DNA of 64,000 nt from Acidilobaceae archaeon (GCA_027080775.1 JALWPV010000028.1:156364-220363); one strand, 5' to 3'; shown: positions 15,944-23,293, counted from the stretch's first letter. Notes: a model not told the origin generated them from the sequence alone. Numbers and translations: made by a program.

Positions 15944-16300
15944 TTGGATTGGCGGCGCCTGGCTAGGGGGCTGGTTGTTCTGGGTGTTATTGTTGGTGTC
16001 CTGCTCGGCTGCTGCGAGTGCTGCAGGTTCCTGGGCCTCATAGTCTATACGCTACCCGCTACCGCCGCCCTCATGGTCCTCGAGGACCCATTGGGCTCGG
16101 ATGTTGCTGCGGCCATCTTCTTCGCCATGCTCGCCCTCGAGACCCTGGGTATTGCCTGGTGGATCGGGGGCGGCAGGGGCTGGAGGGGCCTGGCCAGGAG
16201 GGCCCTCGCCACCGCCCTCGCCCTATACGGCTCCACCCTACTCTACCTCTTCCTACTCCTAATGGAGGCCGCGGCAGGCATGGGCGGGCCAGGCTGGTGA
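15944..16300 (+). CDS. Membrane protein with four hydrophobic segments (118 aa)
   Basis: Starts at TTG 15944. The first helix (LVVLGVIVGVLLGCCECC) ends in an unusual cluster of four cysteines, followed by three more hydrophobic segments (LIVYTLPATAALMVLE, AIFFAMLALETLGIAWWIG, LALYGSTLLYLFLLLMEA). Cys clusters next to a membrane helix may form disulfides or bind metal. No family recognised. It is the last rightward membrane protein before the regulatory region. Confidence 0.65.
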   Translation: MDWRRLARGLVVLGVIVGVLLGCCECCRFLGLIVYTLPATAALMVLEDPLGSDVAAAIFFAMLALETLGIAWWIGGGRGWRGLARRALATALALYGSTLLYLFLLLMEAAAGMGGPGW

Positions 16301-16413
16301 ATCCGTCCAGCCTTAGGGCCTTACGGTGTGCTCCCCCGCCCTCCGCCGCGCTGAGGGGAGGCTCTCTCACATCAACCCCCCTCAAGGAGGCCAAGGCCTT
16401 CAGGGGCGGAGGC

Positions 16414-16608
16414 GTGAGCCTGAGCGAGAGGCTGCTAGCCGTCCTACTCAAGCTAGAGGAGGACCTGCTCCACACTTGCAGGAGAGAGGTGGGCGACCAG
16501 CAGAGGTGCGAGCGCCTCCTGTCCCCCCTCAGGCTCTGGCGTAGGCGCGTCCAAGAGCGGGCCTATGAGACAGTGATGCGCGACCTAGGCCTTGCCGAGC
16601 GCATCTAG
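16414..16608 (+). CDS. Small charged helical protein (64 aa)
   Basis: A GTG at 16414 behind GGGGCGGAGG starts a helical product (LSERLLAVLLKLEEDLLHTC, RLWRRRVQERAYETVMRDLG) with two cysteines. The frame is open further upstream, but that part is antisense or shadow coding. It ends exactly where the AGACAGAG repeat region begins. Function unknown; size and charge suit a small regulator. Confidence 0.55.
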   Translation: MSLSERLLAVLLKLEEDLLHTCRREVGDQQRCERLLSPLRLWRRRVQERAYETVMRDLGLAERI

Positions 16609-16785
16609 ACAGAGAGTCAGAGAGACACAGACGACAGAGAGAGGCCACGGCCCCCCAGGTAGGCAGGCAGATGCGCGGGAGAGGCGAGTACTACTGTCTC
16701 TTCTATTAGTTTGGCTAACGGTGCAGACCCCTCGGGAGAGGCTAGGCCCACCTACTCCTCTCTGTCTCCTCTGACTCTCTATCTC

Positions 16786-17052
16786 TTACTCTCTCCCATA
16801 CAGGCATGTATGGAGGCACTCGGCTATCAGCCTGCCCTCGTCGGTGAGTTCTATCTCTCTATCCTTGATTGTTAGGAGGCCAGCCAATGCCAGCTTGTAT
16901 GAGTGGTTGTAGGCCTTCGTCCCAAGCTCTCGCCTGGCCTCGCCCAGCGTGGAGCGCCCGCCCTTCCCCCGCAGCCACACGAGGAGCTGGGCTGGCCCCG
17001 TTAGTAGGAGCCTCGCTAGCGTCTCTCTGTCATCTGTGTCTCTGTCATTCAT
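16786..17052 (-). CDS. Small winged-helix-like DNA-binding protein (88 aa)
   Basis: The ATG at 17052 gives an 88-residue product: acidic start (MNDRDTDDRETLARLLL), a helix-turn-helix-like core (AQLLVWLRGKGGRSTLGEAR, RELGTKAYNHSYKLALAGLL) and a wing (TIKDREIELTDEGRLIAE). This is the layout of small archaeal wHTH regulators. It lies between AGACAGAG repeats on both sides, and copy C covers its first codons, which suggests it binds these repeats and controls itself. It is divergent from the rightward operon at 17151. Confidence 0.7.
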   Translation of the reverse strand: MNDRDTDDRETLARLLLTGPAQLLVWLRGKGGRSTLGEARRELGTKAYNHSYKLALAGLLTIKDREIELTDEGRLIAECLHTCLYGRE

Positions 17053-17067
17053 ACATCCGCACCACAC

Positions 17068-17150
17068 TAGTATGTGTGCTCGTTCTCCGTAAAATTTATT
17101 AAGTCTGATAGGTGTACGTCTGACGTGAGACAGAGAGCTGTCTGACAGAG
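17068..17150. promoter_or_regulatory. Divergent promoter region with AT-rich TATA element
   Basis: AAAATTTATTAAG at 17092-17104 reads as a TATA element on both strands, about 40 bp upstream of the leftward wHTH start and 50 bp upstream of the rightward operon. Repeat copy D (GACAGAGAGCTGTC) lies between the TATA element and the rightward start, well placed for an operator. Confidence 0.5.
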
Positions 17151-17396
17151 GTGAGGGAAGTGGGCGCGAGACTCGGCTTGAATCACATAGGGATCCTCCT
17201 GAATAGGAGCGTCGAGGTATTCAAGAGGAGGAAGAGGGTCCACCTAGCAGAGCTAGCGGCGGAACTAGGCTACAGGAGCCCCGAGTACTTCAGGCGCTCT
17301 CCTTGGAGGCTAATCGAGGCGAAGCTCCACGACTGCATCATCCAGGTCGAGCCCTGGGTCTACGAGTGGGACTGCGACGATAAGGAGGTGGCCTAG
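17151..17396 (+). CDS. Small basic alpha-helical protein (81 aa), first gene of regulator operon
   Basis: GTG at 17151; a second GTG at 17160 has GAGGTGAGGG right upstream and may be the true start. The product includes RVHLAELAAELGYRSPEYFR, a pattern like a helix-turn-helix (AELAAELGY.S.EYF), so it may bind DNA. The C-terminus is aromatic and acidic (VEPWVYEWDCDDKEVA). It ends one base before the next gene starts, so it heads a tightly packed operon of small genes running to 19214. Confidence 0.62.
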   Translation: MREVGARLGLNHIGILLNRSVEVFKRRKRVHLAELAAELGYRSPEYFRRSPWRLIEAKLHDCIIQVEPWVYEWDCDDKEVA

Positions 17397-17397
17397 C

Positions 17398-17871
17398 ATG
17401 GAGAGCGTCGCTAGGCTCAGGGAGATCGCTGAGCGGGAGCGCGTTGAGGCCGACGAGCTGCGCAGGCGTCTCCGTGGGCTCTACGGCTACGTGGATGGGC
17501 TGGCCTGGTACCTCGGCGAGCGCCTGAACGCCGTCTATGGGCCCAAGTACATGCTGCGGTTGGGCGGCGCCCACGGCATCCATTGGATCTACGGCGACGG
17601 GTATGGTAAATACGTTAGTGTCGCTCTCGACGGGTGCAACGTCAGGATATTCGCCGACGGCTTCGTAACGGACAGCGGGGCAGGGCTCGATTGCCTCAGG
17701 AGGGCCAGCAGGGCCCTCGAGGCCCTGCTCACCCCAGAGGTCAAGCGCGTCCTCGACGAGCTGGGGGAGCTAGTCCTGATCAGCTGCTACTCGGAGTCGT
17801 GTGAGGCCCAGCGTAGAGCCGCCATCGAGGAGCGGGTCAAAACCCTCAGGCGGCTAGTGGGGGTGGCCTAG
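17398..17871 (+). CDS. Hypothetical protein (157 aa)
   Basis: No family recognised. N-terminal coiled-coil-like helix (SVARLREIAERERVEADELR), then an aromatic segment (YGYVDGLAWYLGERLNAVYG), a beta-rich centre (YGKYVSVALDGCNVRIFADG) and C-terminal helices with two cysteine pairs (CYSESCEAQRRA). It could be a zinc- or disulfide-stabilised DNA-associated protein. Separated by a single base from genes on both sides. Confidence 0.62.
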   Translation: MESVARLREIAERERVEADELRRRLRGLYGYVDGLAWYLGERLNAVYGPKYMLRLGGAHGIHWIYGDGYGKYVSVALDGCNVRIFADGFVTDSGAGLDCLRRASRALEALLTPEVKRVLDELGELVLISCYSESCEAQRRAAIEERVKTLRRLVGVA

Positions 17872-17872
17872 C

Positions 17873-18175
17873 ATGGCTAGGGCCGTGGCTAGGAAGGATG
17901 AGGAGGAGCTGGTCGAGAAGGCCAGGGAGTGGCTCGTAGCCGCTGACCCGTTGGTGCTCGCCGAGAGGAGCCTCGTGACATTCGACCCAGCGAGGATAGT
18001 GGCCGCCGAGCGGGAGGTCTCGACGATCCTGGGCGTGACCGCCTACATCAGGCTCTACCTCGAGGGCGGCTGGGTCGTCGAGGTGCGGAAGAGGTTCGCC
18101 AGGAAGGATGGACTCCACTACATCCCAGTCGAGGAGGAGCCGCAGGTCAAGATACACCATGCCTGCAGGGGGTGA
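17873..18175 (+). CDS. Hypothetical protein (100 aa)
   Basis: No family recognised. The helical N-terminus (EEELVEKAREWLVAADPLVL) is followed by a strand-rich end (TAYIRLYLEGGWVVEVRKRF, then YIPVEEEPQVKIHHACRG). Start ATG at 17873, two bases after the upstream stop. Short, charged and soluble; part of the operon of small element genes. Confidence 0.6.
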   Translation: MARAVARKDEEELVEKAREWLVAADPLVLAERSLVTFDPARIVAAEREVSTILGVTAYIRLYLEGGWVVEVRKRFARKDGLHYIPVEEEPQVKIHHACRG

Positions 18176-18181
18176 CGGGGA

Positions 18182-18424
18182 GTGGACGCCGCGGTGCAGC
18201 TGGCCCTGAGGGCTGCTAGGCTGGAGGTCTGCCTGCCCCTGGGCAGGAGGCTTAGCATCCACGGCGAGCGCTACTTCTACTATAGGAACCCTAGGAGTGG
18301 GAGGCTCGAGGCCTGCGTCGCCTGGAACCTCGATGGGGAGACGGTGCTCTGCTGTGAGAGCGCCGAGGCTCGGGCCTACGCCTTGAGGGCCTTGGGTGTG
18401 AGCAATGCGCTTCGTCACCGCTAA
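18182..18424 (+). CDS. Hypothetical small protein (80 aa)
   Basis: GTG at 18182 with GACGGGGA upstream. The chain has a helix (VQLALRAARLEVCLPLG), a beta hairpin with many aromatics (GERYFYYRNPRSGRLEACVA) and a final helix (AEARAYALRALGVSNALRHR). Its end overlaps the start of the ribbon-helix-helix gene by 20 bp in another frame, so translation of the two is probably coupled. Function unknown. Confidence 0.58.
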   Translation: MDAAVQLALRAARLEVCLPLGRRLSIHGERYFYYRNPRSGRLEACVAWNLDGETVLCCESAEARAYALRALGVSNALRHR

Positions 18425-18566
18425 GGTCCCAGACATATACGTGGAGGGCCTCGACGAGCTGGTTAGGAGGGGCCTCTACAGGACGAGGAGCGAGGCCGTC
18501 AGGGCGGCGATACGCGAACTCCTCCGCCGCGAGCTGTGGCGGTGCCCAGAGGGTGCGGCGCCTTGA
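18405..18566 (+). CDS. Ribbon-helix-helix (CopG/Arc-type) transcription regulator (53 aa)
   Basis: A 53-residue protein with the full RHH layout: strand RFVTAKVPDIYVEGLDEL, helix 1, turn, then helix 2 with RTRSEAVRAAIRELLRRELW. R.VTAKVP and the R(T/S)RSEAVR.A block are hallmarks of archaeal CopG-like repressors, which dimerise and bind DNA through the beta ribbon. It overlaps the neighbouring genes on both sides (18405-18424 and 18563-18566). It probably represses element genes; the nearby inverted repeats are candidate targets. Confidence 0.85.
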   Translation: MRFVTAKVPDIYVEGLDELVRRGLYRTRSEAVRAAIRELLRRELWRCPEGAAP

Positions 18567-18922
18567 CCCTCACCCTCGACAGCCTCCCAGCAAGCCACTA
18601 CAGGACCCTGGTACTCGTGTGGCGCTACGTCTACAGGGAAGGCCGCGCCAGCAAGTGCTTCACCTACCAGGGCCTCAGGGCCTGGATGCACTACACGCTC
18701 CCCAAGCACGAGAGGCCAGAGTGGCACACGGTCGAGAGGGCCCTAAGGAAGCTCGCGGAGCTCGAGGTCCTCAGGAGGATACGCAGGGGCAAGCGGGTCA
18801 TCTTCTGCCCAGGCCGCCACTGGCACGAGCTACTCGACGAGTACAGGCGCAGGCTCAGGCAGGGCAGCCTACCCCTAGGGAGCCCCTACAGGGAGCTGCT
18901 AGCCTACATCGACTCGGGGTGA
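18563..18922 (+). CDS. Winged-helix-like protein (119 aa)
   Basis: TTG at 18563 overlaps the TGA of the ribbon-helix-helix gene, a classic coupled start. The product has a first helical part (SHYRTLVLVWRYVYREG), a possible HTH (TYQGLRAWMHYTLPKHERP) and then TVERALRKLAELEVLRRIRR followed by KRVIFC, which reads as recognition helix plus wing of a wHTH domain. Likely a DNA-binding replication or transcription protein of the element. Confidence 0.65.
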   Translation: MTLTLDSLPASHYRTLVLVWRYVYREGRASKCFTYQGLRAWMHYTLPKHERPEWHTVERALRKLAELEVLRRIRRGKRVIFCPGRHWHELLDEYRRRLRQGSLPLGSPYRELLAYIDSG

Positions 18923-18926
18923 GGCC

Positions 18927-19214
18927 TTGGCCGAGCTCAGGCTGCCAGGCTACCTGAGGGCGCTGCTCCAGCTGGCGAGGAGGCCCGACGGGTGCGCCGA
19001 GTGGACTGGCAGCCCGAAGCACAGCCTGGGCGCCACGTGGAACGACTTCTACATGCTACAAGCCTACGGCATGGTCACGCTGGAGGAGCGGCAGCAGGGG
19101 AGGAGGAGGCGCGGCAGAGCCTGCCTCACCAGGAAAGCAGCCAGCTGGATCCTCGAGGAGCTCTGCCACGGCATATGCCCAGCCCTACTCTGCGAGGAGA
19201 CCAGAGAGCGCTAG
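18927..19214 (+). CDS. Winged-helix-like small protein (95 aa), last gene of the operon
   Basis: TTG at 18927, behind GGGGTGAGG. The product begins LRLPGYLRALLQLARRPDG and has a wHTH-like pattern (LGATWNDFYMLQAYGMVTLE, then RRRRGRACLTRKAASWILEE), with cysteines at the end. It may be a DNA-binding regulator like the two preceding products. It is the last gene before the 270-bp gap at the integrase 3' end. Confidence 0.58.
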   Translation: MAELRLPGYLRALLQLARRPDGCAEWTGSPKHSLGATWNDFYMLQAYGMVTLEERQQGRRRRGRACLTRKAASWILEELCHGICPALLCEETRER

Positions 19215-19486
19215 GTTCCACTCGAACCATACCCAACCCGAACTGGTTCTACCGACTAAAAGGGGGGCTAGCGTGAAAAGGTTCTCCAGAGACCTCTCCT
19301 GAGGGGGGTGGGGTCGGTAGGGGGACCCAGCCCATAGAGCCCTAGCCCCCCGTGGTCCCCAGGGCTCGGAGGCTGGGGCCTAGACGTTACACGGCGCTCC
19401 TCATCCCCAGGTTTACCCCCCAGTTGTGTGAGGAGAGGGGGCTCCCCTTGGCGAGCGTGACCCAGTGTTACCCTGGTATTCCCTGG
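19214..19486. other. Non-coding gap with GGTTC/GAACC inverted repeats
   Basis: About 270 bp without a convincing gene between the small-regulator operon and the integrase stop codon. It begins with GGTTC-CACTC-GAACC (19214-19228) and GAAC-TG-GTTC (19240-19249). Several GC-rich hairpin-forming stretches follow (for example GGGGACCCAG and CCCTAGCCCCCC). It could hold a bidirectional terminator, a small RNA or an integrase/excision control site. No promoter is obvious. Confidence 0.4.
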
Positions 19487-20359
19487 CTAGTCCAGGTGCT
19501 CTGCGAGCCATGAGGAGTATCTGGGGTACCACCTGTCGGCTTGGAGTATGGCGTTTAGGTAGTGCCTCCTGCCTATGCTGGCTGCCTTGTGGCCTACTAT
19601 GAACTCGACGACGCCCTCTGGGATGCCTAGGCTGAGCATCTTGTTGTACGCCCAGTTCCTCAGGTGCTTCGCTTTGACCCCAGCGGCTGCTATCAGCTCT
19701 TGGGCCCTGCTGTAGGATAGGGTTAGCCTGGGCTCCTCGAGGGCCCTCTCCCAGAACCCTCGGGGGCTGTAGAGGGCCCACTGCAGCTTCTCCCCCCTAA
19801 CGTAGTCGATGTGGTACCTGCAGAAGCCAGCCTCGAGGCACACCAGCCTCGAGGGGTCGAGGCCCTGGCTTAGCAGCCAGTGCACGGTGCTCAGCCTGGC
19901 CCCGCTCCCCAGCATCAGTAGGAACACGTGGTAGACCCTAGTCTCCCCGAGGCGCCTGGCCGCCTCGGATACCAGGCTGTCTGGGGGCACGTAGGTGTCG
20001 CTCCCGCTCCTGGGCTTCCTGCCTAGGCACTCCCTGAGCTCGGCTGCCAGCTGCCTCAGGCCTAGGCCCCTCCTCGAGGCTATGAAGCTCAGGAGCCTGG
20101 AGGCGGTCTCGTACTTCCTCTTACTCTGCCTAGCGAAGAGGTGGAGCGTCTCGCAGTCCAGCCGCCTGCCCAGGAGCAGCCTGAGATTGTTACGGTAGTC
20201 CCTGAGCTGCCTCGAGTCCCCAGGCAGGTCCAGCCACTCGAGGAACCGCCTGGCCAGCTCCTCAGTCAGGACCAGGGCCTCGGTTTCAGAATCCATCGAG
20301 CCCACATCCTGCTTAAAACCAGGCTCAGATCCACCATCACTCGGGGAGGAGCCTTCCAT
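19487..20359 (-). CDS. SSV-type tyrosine recombinase, catalytic part int(C), of element 1
   Basis: Integrase/excisionase of element 1. An ATG at 20359 gives 290 residues; the frame stays open to 20458, through attR, and joins int(N) after excision. A core-binding domain (EELARRFLEWLDLPGDSRQL, then RKYETASRLLSFIAS) precedes the catalytic domain. Catalytic residues: Arg in GSGARLSTVHWLL, Lys in YVRGEKLQWALY, HxxR in KAKHLRNWAYNKML, His in FIVGHKAASIGRR and the nucleophile Tyr in RRHYLNAI. All are present, so the fragment could be folded, but the N-terminal domain is separated in the integrated state. Confidence 0.92.
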   Translation of the reverse strand: MEGSSPSDGGSEPGFKQDVGSMDSETEALVLTEELARRFLEWLDLPGDSRQLRDYRNNLRLLLGRRLDCETLHLFARQSKRKYETASRLLSFIASRRGLGLRQLAAELRECLGRKPRSGSDTYVPPDSLVSEAARRLGETRVYHVFLLMLGSGARLSTVHWLLSQGLDPSRLVCLEAGFCRYHIDYVRGEKLQWALYSPRGFWERALEEPRLTLSYSRAQELIAAAGVKAKHLRNWAYNKMLSLGIPEGVVEFIVGHKAASIGRRHYLNAILQADRWYPRYSSWLAEHLD

Positions 20360-20382
20360 TCCACCCGACGAGCCAGGCCCAG

Positions 20383-20449
20383 AGGGGGCGGGCTTAAGAC
20401 CCGTTGGCGTAGGCCTGCGTGGGTTCAAATCCCACCCCCCGCACCATGC
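20383..20449 (+). repeat. attR of element 1 (67-bp direct repeat, right copy)
   Basis: Perfect copy of 6196-6262, carrying the tRNA-Leu 3' portion (anticodon loop, variable arm, T-arm, acceptor 3' strand, CCA and TGC). The 5' acceptor strand and D-arm are missing and replaced by element sequence, so this is not a functional tRNA gene. It lies 84 bp upstream of thrS. Confidence 0.96.
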
Positions 20450-20532
20450 ATGACTCAACGCGCCTCCTCGCGCGGGCTGATATAAGCGAGCGGGTTGAGC
20501 GCCTACCGGGGACGCCGTGGAGGGGCTAGGCT

Positions 20533-21972
20533 TTGGCTAGGGAGCGCGTGGGTCAGAGTGTAAAGGATCACATGGACTATGCCTACGACATGGATATAGC
20601 GGTGAAGCCTACTGTTACCGTGCCTGTACTAGGCGAGCCATACGGGTACTACACTGGATCCGGTAATATATTGTTCAGTACGGGCTGGGGCATAATTAGG
20701 AGTGTGCTCGGCGATATCCTGACGAGATTCCACGCTCGGAGGGGATACAAGGTAGTCGAGACGCCCATACTCGCCAGGACTACCCTCTACAAGGTCTCAG
20801 GGCACCTGGACTACTACCGGGATAATATGTACATCTTCAACGTGAAATCAGAGGCCTCCGAGGAGGGTGTAGAGGAATTCGCCCTGAAACCCATGAACTG
20901 CCCCTACCACATACTGATATTAATGAACTTGCTCGAGAAGTACAGGGGCAAGGTGAAGTTCCCATTCAAGATATTCGAGTTAGGGAAGGTGCATAGATAC
21001 GAACTCTCAGGCACCCTCCGAGGCCTGCTCAGGGTCAGGGGATTCACTCAGGACGACGCCCACATATTCACGCCCAAGGAGGGGGCGGTGAACTCCATAG
21101 TCGAGGTCTTCCGAGAGCTAAGGGACCTCTACGAGAAACTATTCCACATCAAGGTCAGATCCTCCACAATACGCCTGCGCCTAAGCTTCTCCGAGCCCAG
21201 CGAGGTAGGCAGAGAATACATGGGAACCCTCGAGCAGTGGAGGGAGGCAGAGGAGACTATAGCGAAGGCGGCGGAGACTATTAAGAGGGAGTTCGGAATT
21301 GAATACTTCATAGGCCGTGGCGAGGCCGCATTCTACGGCCCAAAGATAGACGTCGTGGCACTGGTAGCGGGGGAGGAGAGGGAGTGGCAGATAGGCACAA
21401 TGCAGTTCGACTTCAACCTACCGAAGAGGTTCGGGCTAGAGGGTATGGTGCGCGACATCTATGGCCCCGACTTCGAGATCTACATGATACATAGGGCATT
21501 ACTCGGCTCGCTCGAGAGATTCCTAGGCGTCTACCTCGAGATGTTTAGGGGCAGGCTGCCATTCGTGCTTGCACCACTACAAGCCGCATTGCTCCCCATA
21601 AAGACTGGCACTCCCAGGGATGACGATATACTCGCGCTGACGCGCCACATAGCGAGCCACCTCGACTCTTTGGGGATAAGATATAGCGTAGTCGAGACAA
21701 CTAGGACAGGCATCGGAGGCACCATAAGGAGGCTCGAGACGACGTTCAAGCCCCCTCTGACTGTAGTTATAGGGTCCGAGGAGGTGGAGAAAGGCTTCGT
21801 CAGCGTGAGGCTATACGACTACGAGGCCATGAAGCCTAGAAGCCTCAGAGTGCCAACACCTGATGGCGATCTCAGCGGGCTAGAGAGCATCATTGACACG
21901 CTGGAGAAGCCCGTGGAGGATCTAGTCGGCTACAAGCCGCGCCTCCCCGTGGAACTCGACTACATATCCTAG
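20533..21972 (+). CDS. thrS: Threonyl-tRNA synthetase, catalytic type without editing domain
   Basis: Charges tRNA-Thr. The 479 residues hold the class II catalytic core and C-terminal anticodon-binding domain but no N-terminal TGS/editing domain (full-length enzymes are about 620-640). Zinc ligands are visible: Cys in ALKPMNCPYHILIL, His in RGFTQDDAHIF, His in IYMIHRALLGSLERF. Motif 2 Arg is in KVHRYELSGTLRG and motif 3 in the LLGSLERF region. Crenarchaea such as Aeropyrum and Sulfolobus use such split ThrRS, with a separate editing protein working in trans; that partner is not in this window. TTG start. Confidence 0.95.
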   Translation: MARERVGQSVKDHMDYAYDMDIAVKPTVTVPVLGEPYGYYTGSGNILFSTGWGIIRSVLGDILTRFHARRGYKVVETPILARTTLYKVSGHLDYYRDNMYIFNVKSEASEEGVEEFALKPMNCPYHILILMNLLEKYRGKVKFPFKIFELGKVHRYELSGTLRGLLRVRGFTQDDAHIFTPKEGAVNSIVEVFRELRDLYEKLFHIKVRSSTIRLRLSFSEPSEVGREYMGTLEQWREAEETIAKAAETIKREFGIEYFIGRGEAAFYGPKIDVVALVAGEEREWQIGTMQFDFNLPKRFGLEGMVRDIYGPDFEIYMIHRALLGSLERFLGVYLEMFRGRLPFVLAPLQAALLPIKTGTPRDDDILALTRHIASHLDSLGIRYSVVETTRTGIGGTIRRLETTFKPPLTVVIGSEEVEKGFVSVRLYDYEAMKPRSLRVPTPDGDLSGLESIIDTLEKPVEDLVGYKPRLPVELDYIS

Positions 21973-21995
21973 GCGGCGGGGAGGCCGAGGGCTCG

Positions 21996-22577
21996 ATGAA
22001 GCCCCTCCAAGGAGCCCCCAGAGGCACCCTAGCCCTTGGGGTGGATCCCTCTGGGGGCTCCTCACCCTGGGGCATCGCAGTCCTCGAGGCCAGGAGGGGC
22101 TACTGGGTGCTATCGAGCCACGCTTCTCCAAGCCCCCCGAGAGCCTTGGAGGAGCTGCTAGGCCTACTCCGAGCTAGCCATGCCACCCCTCTGGCATGCG
22201 TGGATGCACCCATAACACTGCCACGAGGGGGCAGGGCCTTCAGAGCCCACGAGAGAGCGGCCATGCGGCTCGGCGCGAGGCTTATCCCCCTCAACACTCA
22301 GGGCATGGCGAAGCTCGTAAGGGCTGGCGTAGCGCTGACCGCGCTCTTACTAGAAGCGGGAATCCCGGTGTGCGAGACCCACCCGGGGAGCTTCAGAGGC
22401 AGGTCGCCAGAGCTAGTCAGCATGCTGGCTCAAGGGGGACTCAATAGGCATGAGATAGACGCGGTATTGGCCGCCGCTGCTTGCGCTTCGCTAATCGAGG
22501 GCAGGAGCCTCCTCCTGAAGTCAAGGGAGGGGTGCATGCTGCTCCCCATGGCGCTACCAAAAATAAAAATTCTTTAA
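21996..22577 (+). CDS. DUF429-type predicted nuclease (RNase H-like fold)
   Basis: A 193-residue protein. Pattern: GVDPSGGSSPWGIAVLEA (first strand with Asp, as in RNase H folds), ACVDAPITLPRGGRAFRAHE (D-P/A-P block and R..E), LIPLNTQGMAKLVRAG, VCETHPGSFRGR (the E-THP block) and NRHEIDAVLAAAACA (final Asp). These match the DUF429 family (COG2410/COG4923-like). The activity is undefined. It follows thrS by 23 bp and probably shares its transcript. Confidence 0.75.
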   Translation: MKPLQGAPRGTLALGVDPSGGSSPWGIAVLEARRGYWVLSSHASPSPPRALEELLGLLRASHATPLACVDAPITLPRGGRAFRAHERAAMRLGARLIPLNTQGMAKLVRAGVALTALLLEAGIPVCETHPGSFRGRSPELVSMLAQGGLNRHEIDAVLAAAACASLIEGRSLLLKSREGCMLLPMALPKIKIL

Positions 22578-22645
22578 TAGAATAAGGTTAGGTATGAATA
22601 CTTTAAAGCCCCCAGCCCGACCCCAGGCCGCATGGTGGGCAAGGG
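22578..22645 (+). promoter_or_regulatory. Promoter of the aIF5A gene
   Basis: The 68-bp gap is AT-rich at first (TAATAGAATAAGG) and contains GAATACTTTAAAGC, a good BRE/TATA match about 45 bp before the ATG at 22646. The preceding gene ends in an A-rich stretch (CCAAAAATAAAAATTC). Confidence 0.6.
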
Positions 22646-23047
22646 ATGAGTGTGAACTACGCGACGCTGGGCGAGCTGAAGAAGGGGAGTTACATAGTGA
22701 TTGACGGTGAGCCCTGCAGGATAGTCGAGATCACGAAGGCGAAGACAGGCAAGCACGGAAGCGCCAAGGCTCACGTAGTGGCAATAGGGGTATTCAGCGG
22801 CCAGAAGAAGACCTTCGTGGCACCCGTCGACACCAGGGTTCAGGTCCCTATTATAGAGAAGAGGCTAGCCCAGGTGCTAGCCGACATGGGAGACTCGCTT
22901 CAGCTAATGGACCTCGAGACATACGACACCCTGGAGGTAGAGAAACCCGACGACCCGCAACTCGCTTCAAAGTTACAGCCGGGAGTGCAGGTAGAGTACT
23001 GGCTGATAATGGGCAGACCAAAGATAATGAGGGTCAGAAGCTCGTAA
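22646..23047 (+). CDS. eif5A: Translation initiation factor aIF5A
   Basis: Promotes peptide-bond formation at difficult sequences and needs hypusine or deoxyhypusine. The 133 residues match archaeal aIF5A. The modified lysine is Lys36 in [20 protein letters not shown]. The N-terminal SH3-like domain ([20 protein letters not shown]) and the C-terminal OB-fold ([20 protein letters not shown], ending [16 protein letters not shown]) are complete. ATG start, own promoter upstream. Confidence 0.97.
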   Translation: MSVNYATLGELKKGSYIVIDGEPCRIVEITKAKTGKHGSAKAHVVAIGVFSGQKKTFVAPVDTRVQVPIIEKRLAQVLADMGDSLQLMDLETYDTLEVEKPDDPQLASKLQPGVQVEYWLIMGRPKIMRVRSS

Positions 23048-23213
23048 GAGATAATCTAAAAACCGTGGCCAGCATAGTGTAGGCTTCGCCACAATTGGTA
23101 GTAGTTTTAGTACTAGTTCCGGCCGTTTAGGCCTTGTCTAGAGGCTCCCGATAGCGGTTTGTACTTCCACAGCTTTCTACCATATAGCGTGGATGCCGAG
23201 AACATGGGGTGCG

Positions 23214-23293
<80 letters not shown>

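Larger units (their letters stand above)
16607..17151. repeat. AGACAGAG-type inverted repeat cluster (possible origin or operator region)
   Basis: Four related purine-rich copies flank and enter a small winged-helix gene. Copy A (16607-16644) and the reverse complement of copy B (about 16752-16795) share AGAGAGTCAGAG and flanks. The reverse complement of copy C (17021-17050) shares AGAGACACAG-N-TGACAGAGAGA-like sequence with copy A at 21 of 22 positions. Copy D (17126-17151) contains the palindrome GACAG-AGAG-CTGTC followed by GACAGAG. An AT-rich stretch (AAAATTTATTAAG, 17092-17104) lies between C and D. The layout resembles an iteron/DUE-type origin or autoregulated operators. Confidence 0.7.
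6196..20449. mobile_element. Element 1: 14.2-kb integrated virus/plasmid-like element in tRNA-Leu
   Basis: Bounded by perfect 67-bp direct repeats (6196-6262 and 20383-20449) made of the tRNA-Leu 3' part plus TGC. The excised circle would be 14,187 bp. It carries a split SSV-type integrase, a P-loop ATPase, many small membrane proteins, candidate coat or pilus subunits, secreted glycosidase-like proteins, a PIN protein and several small DNA-binding-like proteins. No replicase, capsid or portal of a known family is recognised. Provirus and integrative plasmid both remain possible; the ATPase plus membrane and coat-like proteins lean towards a provirus. Confidence 0.95.

Noticed and set aside
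20379..20446. Apparent second tRNA-Leu gene
   Set aside because: Only the 3' part is present; the 5' acceptor strand is missing. It is the attR copy.
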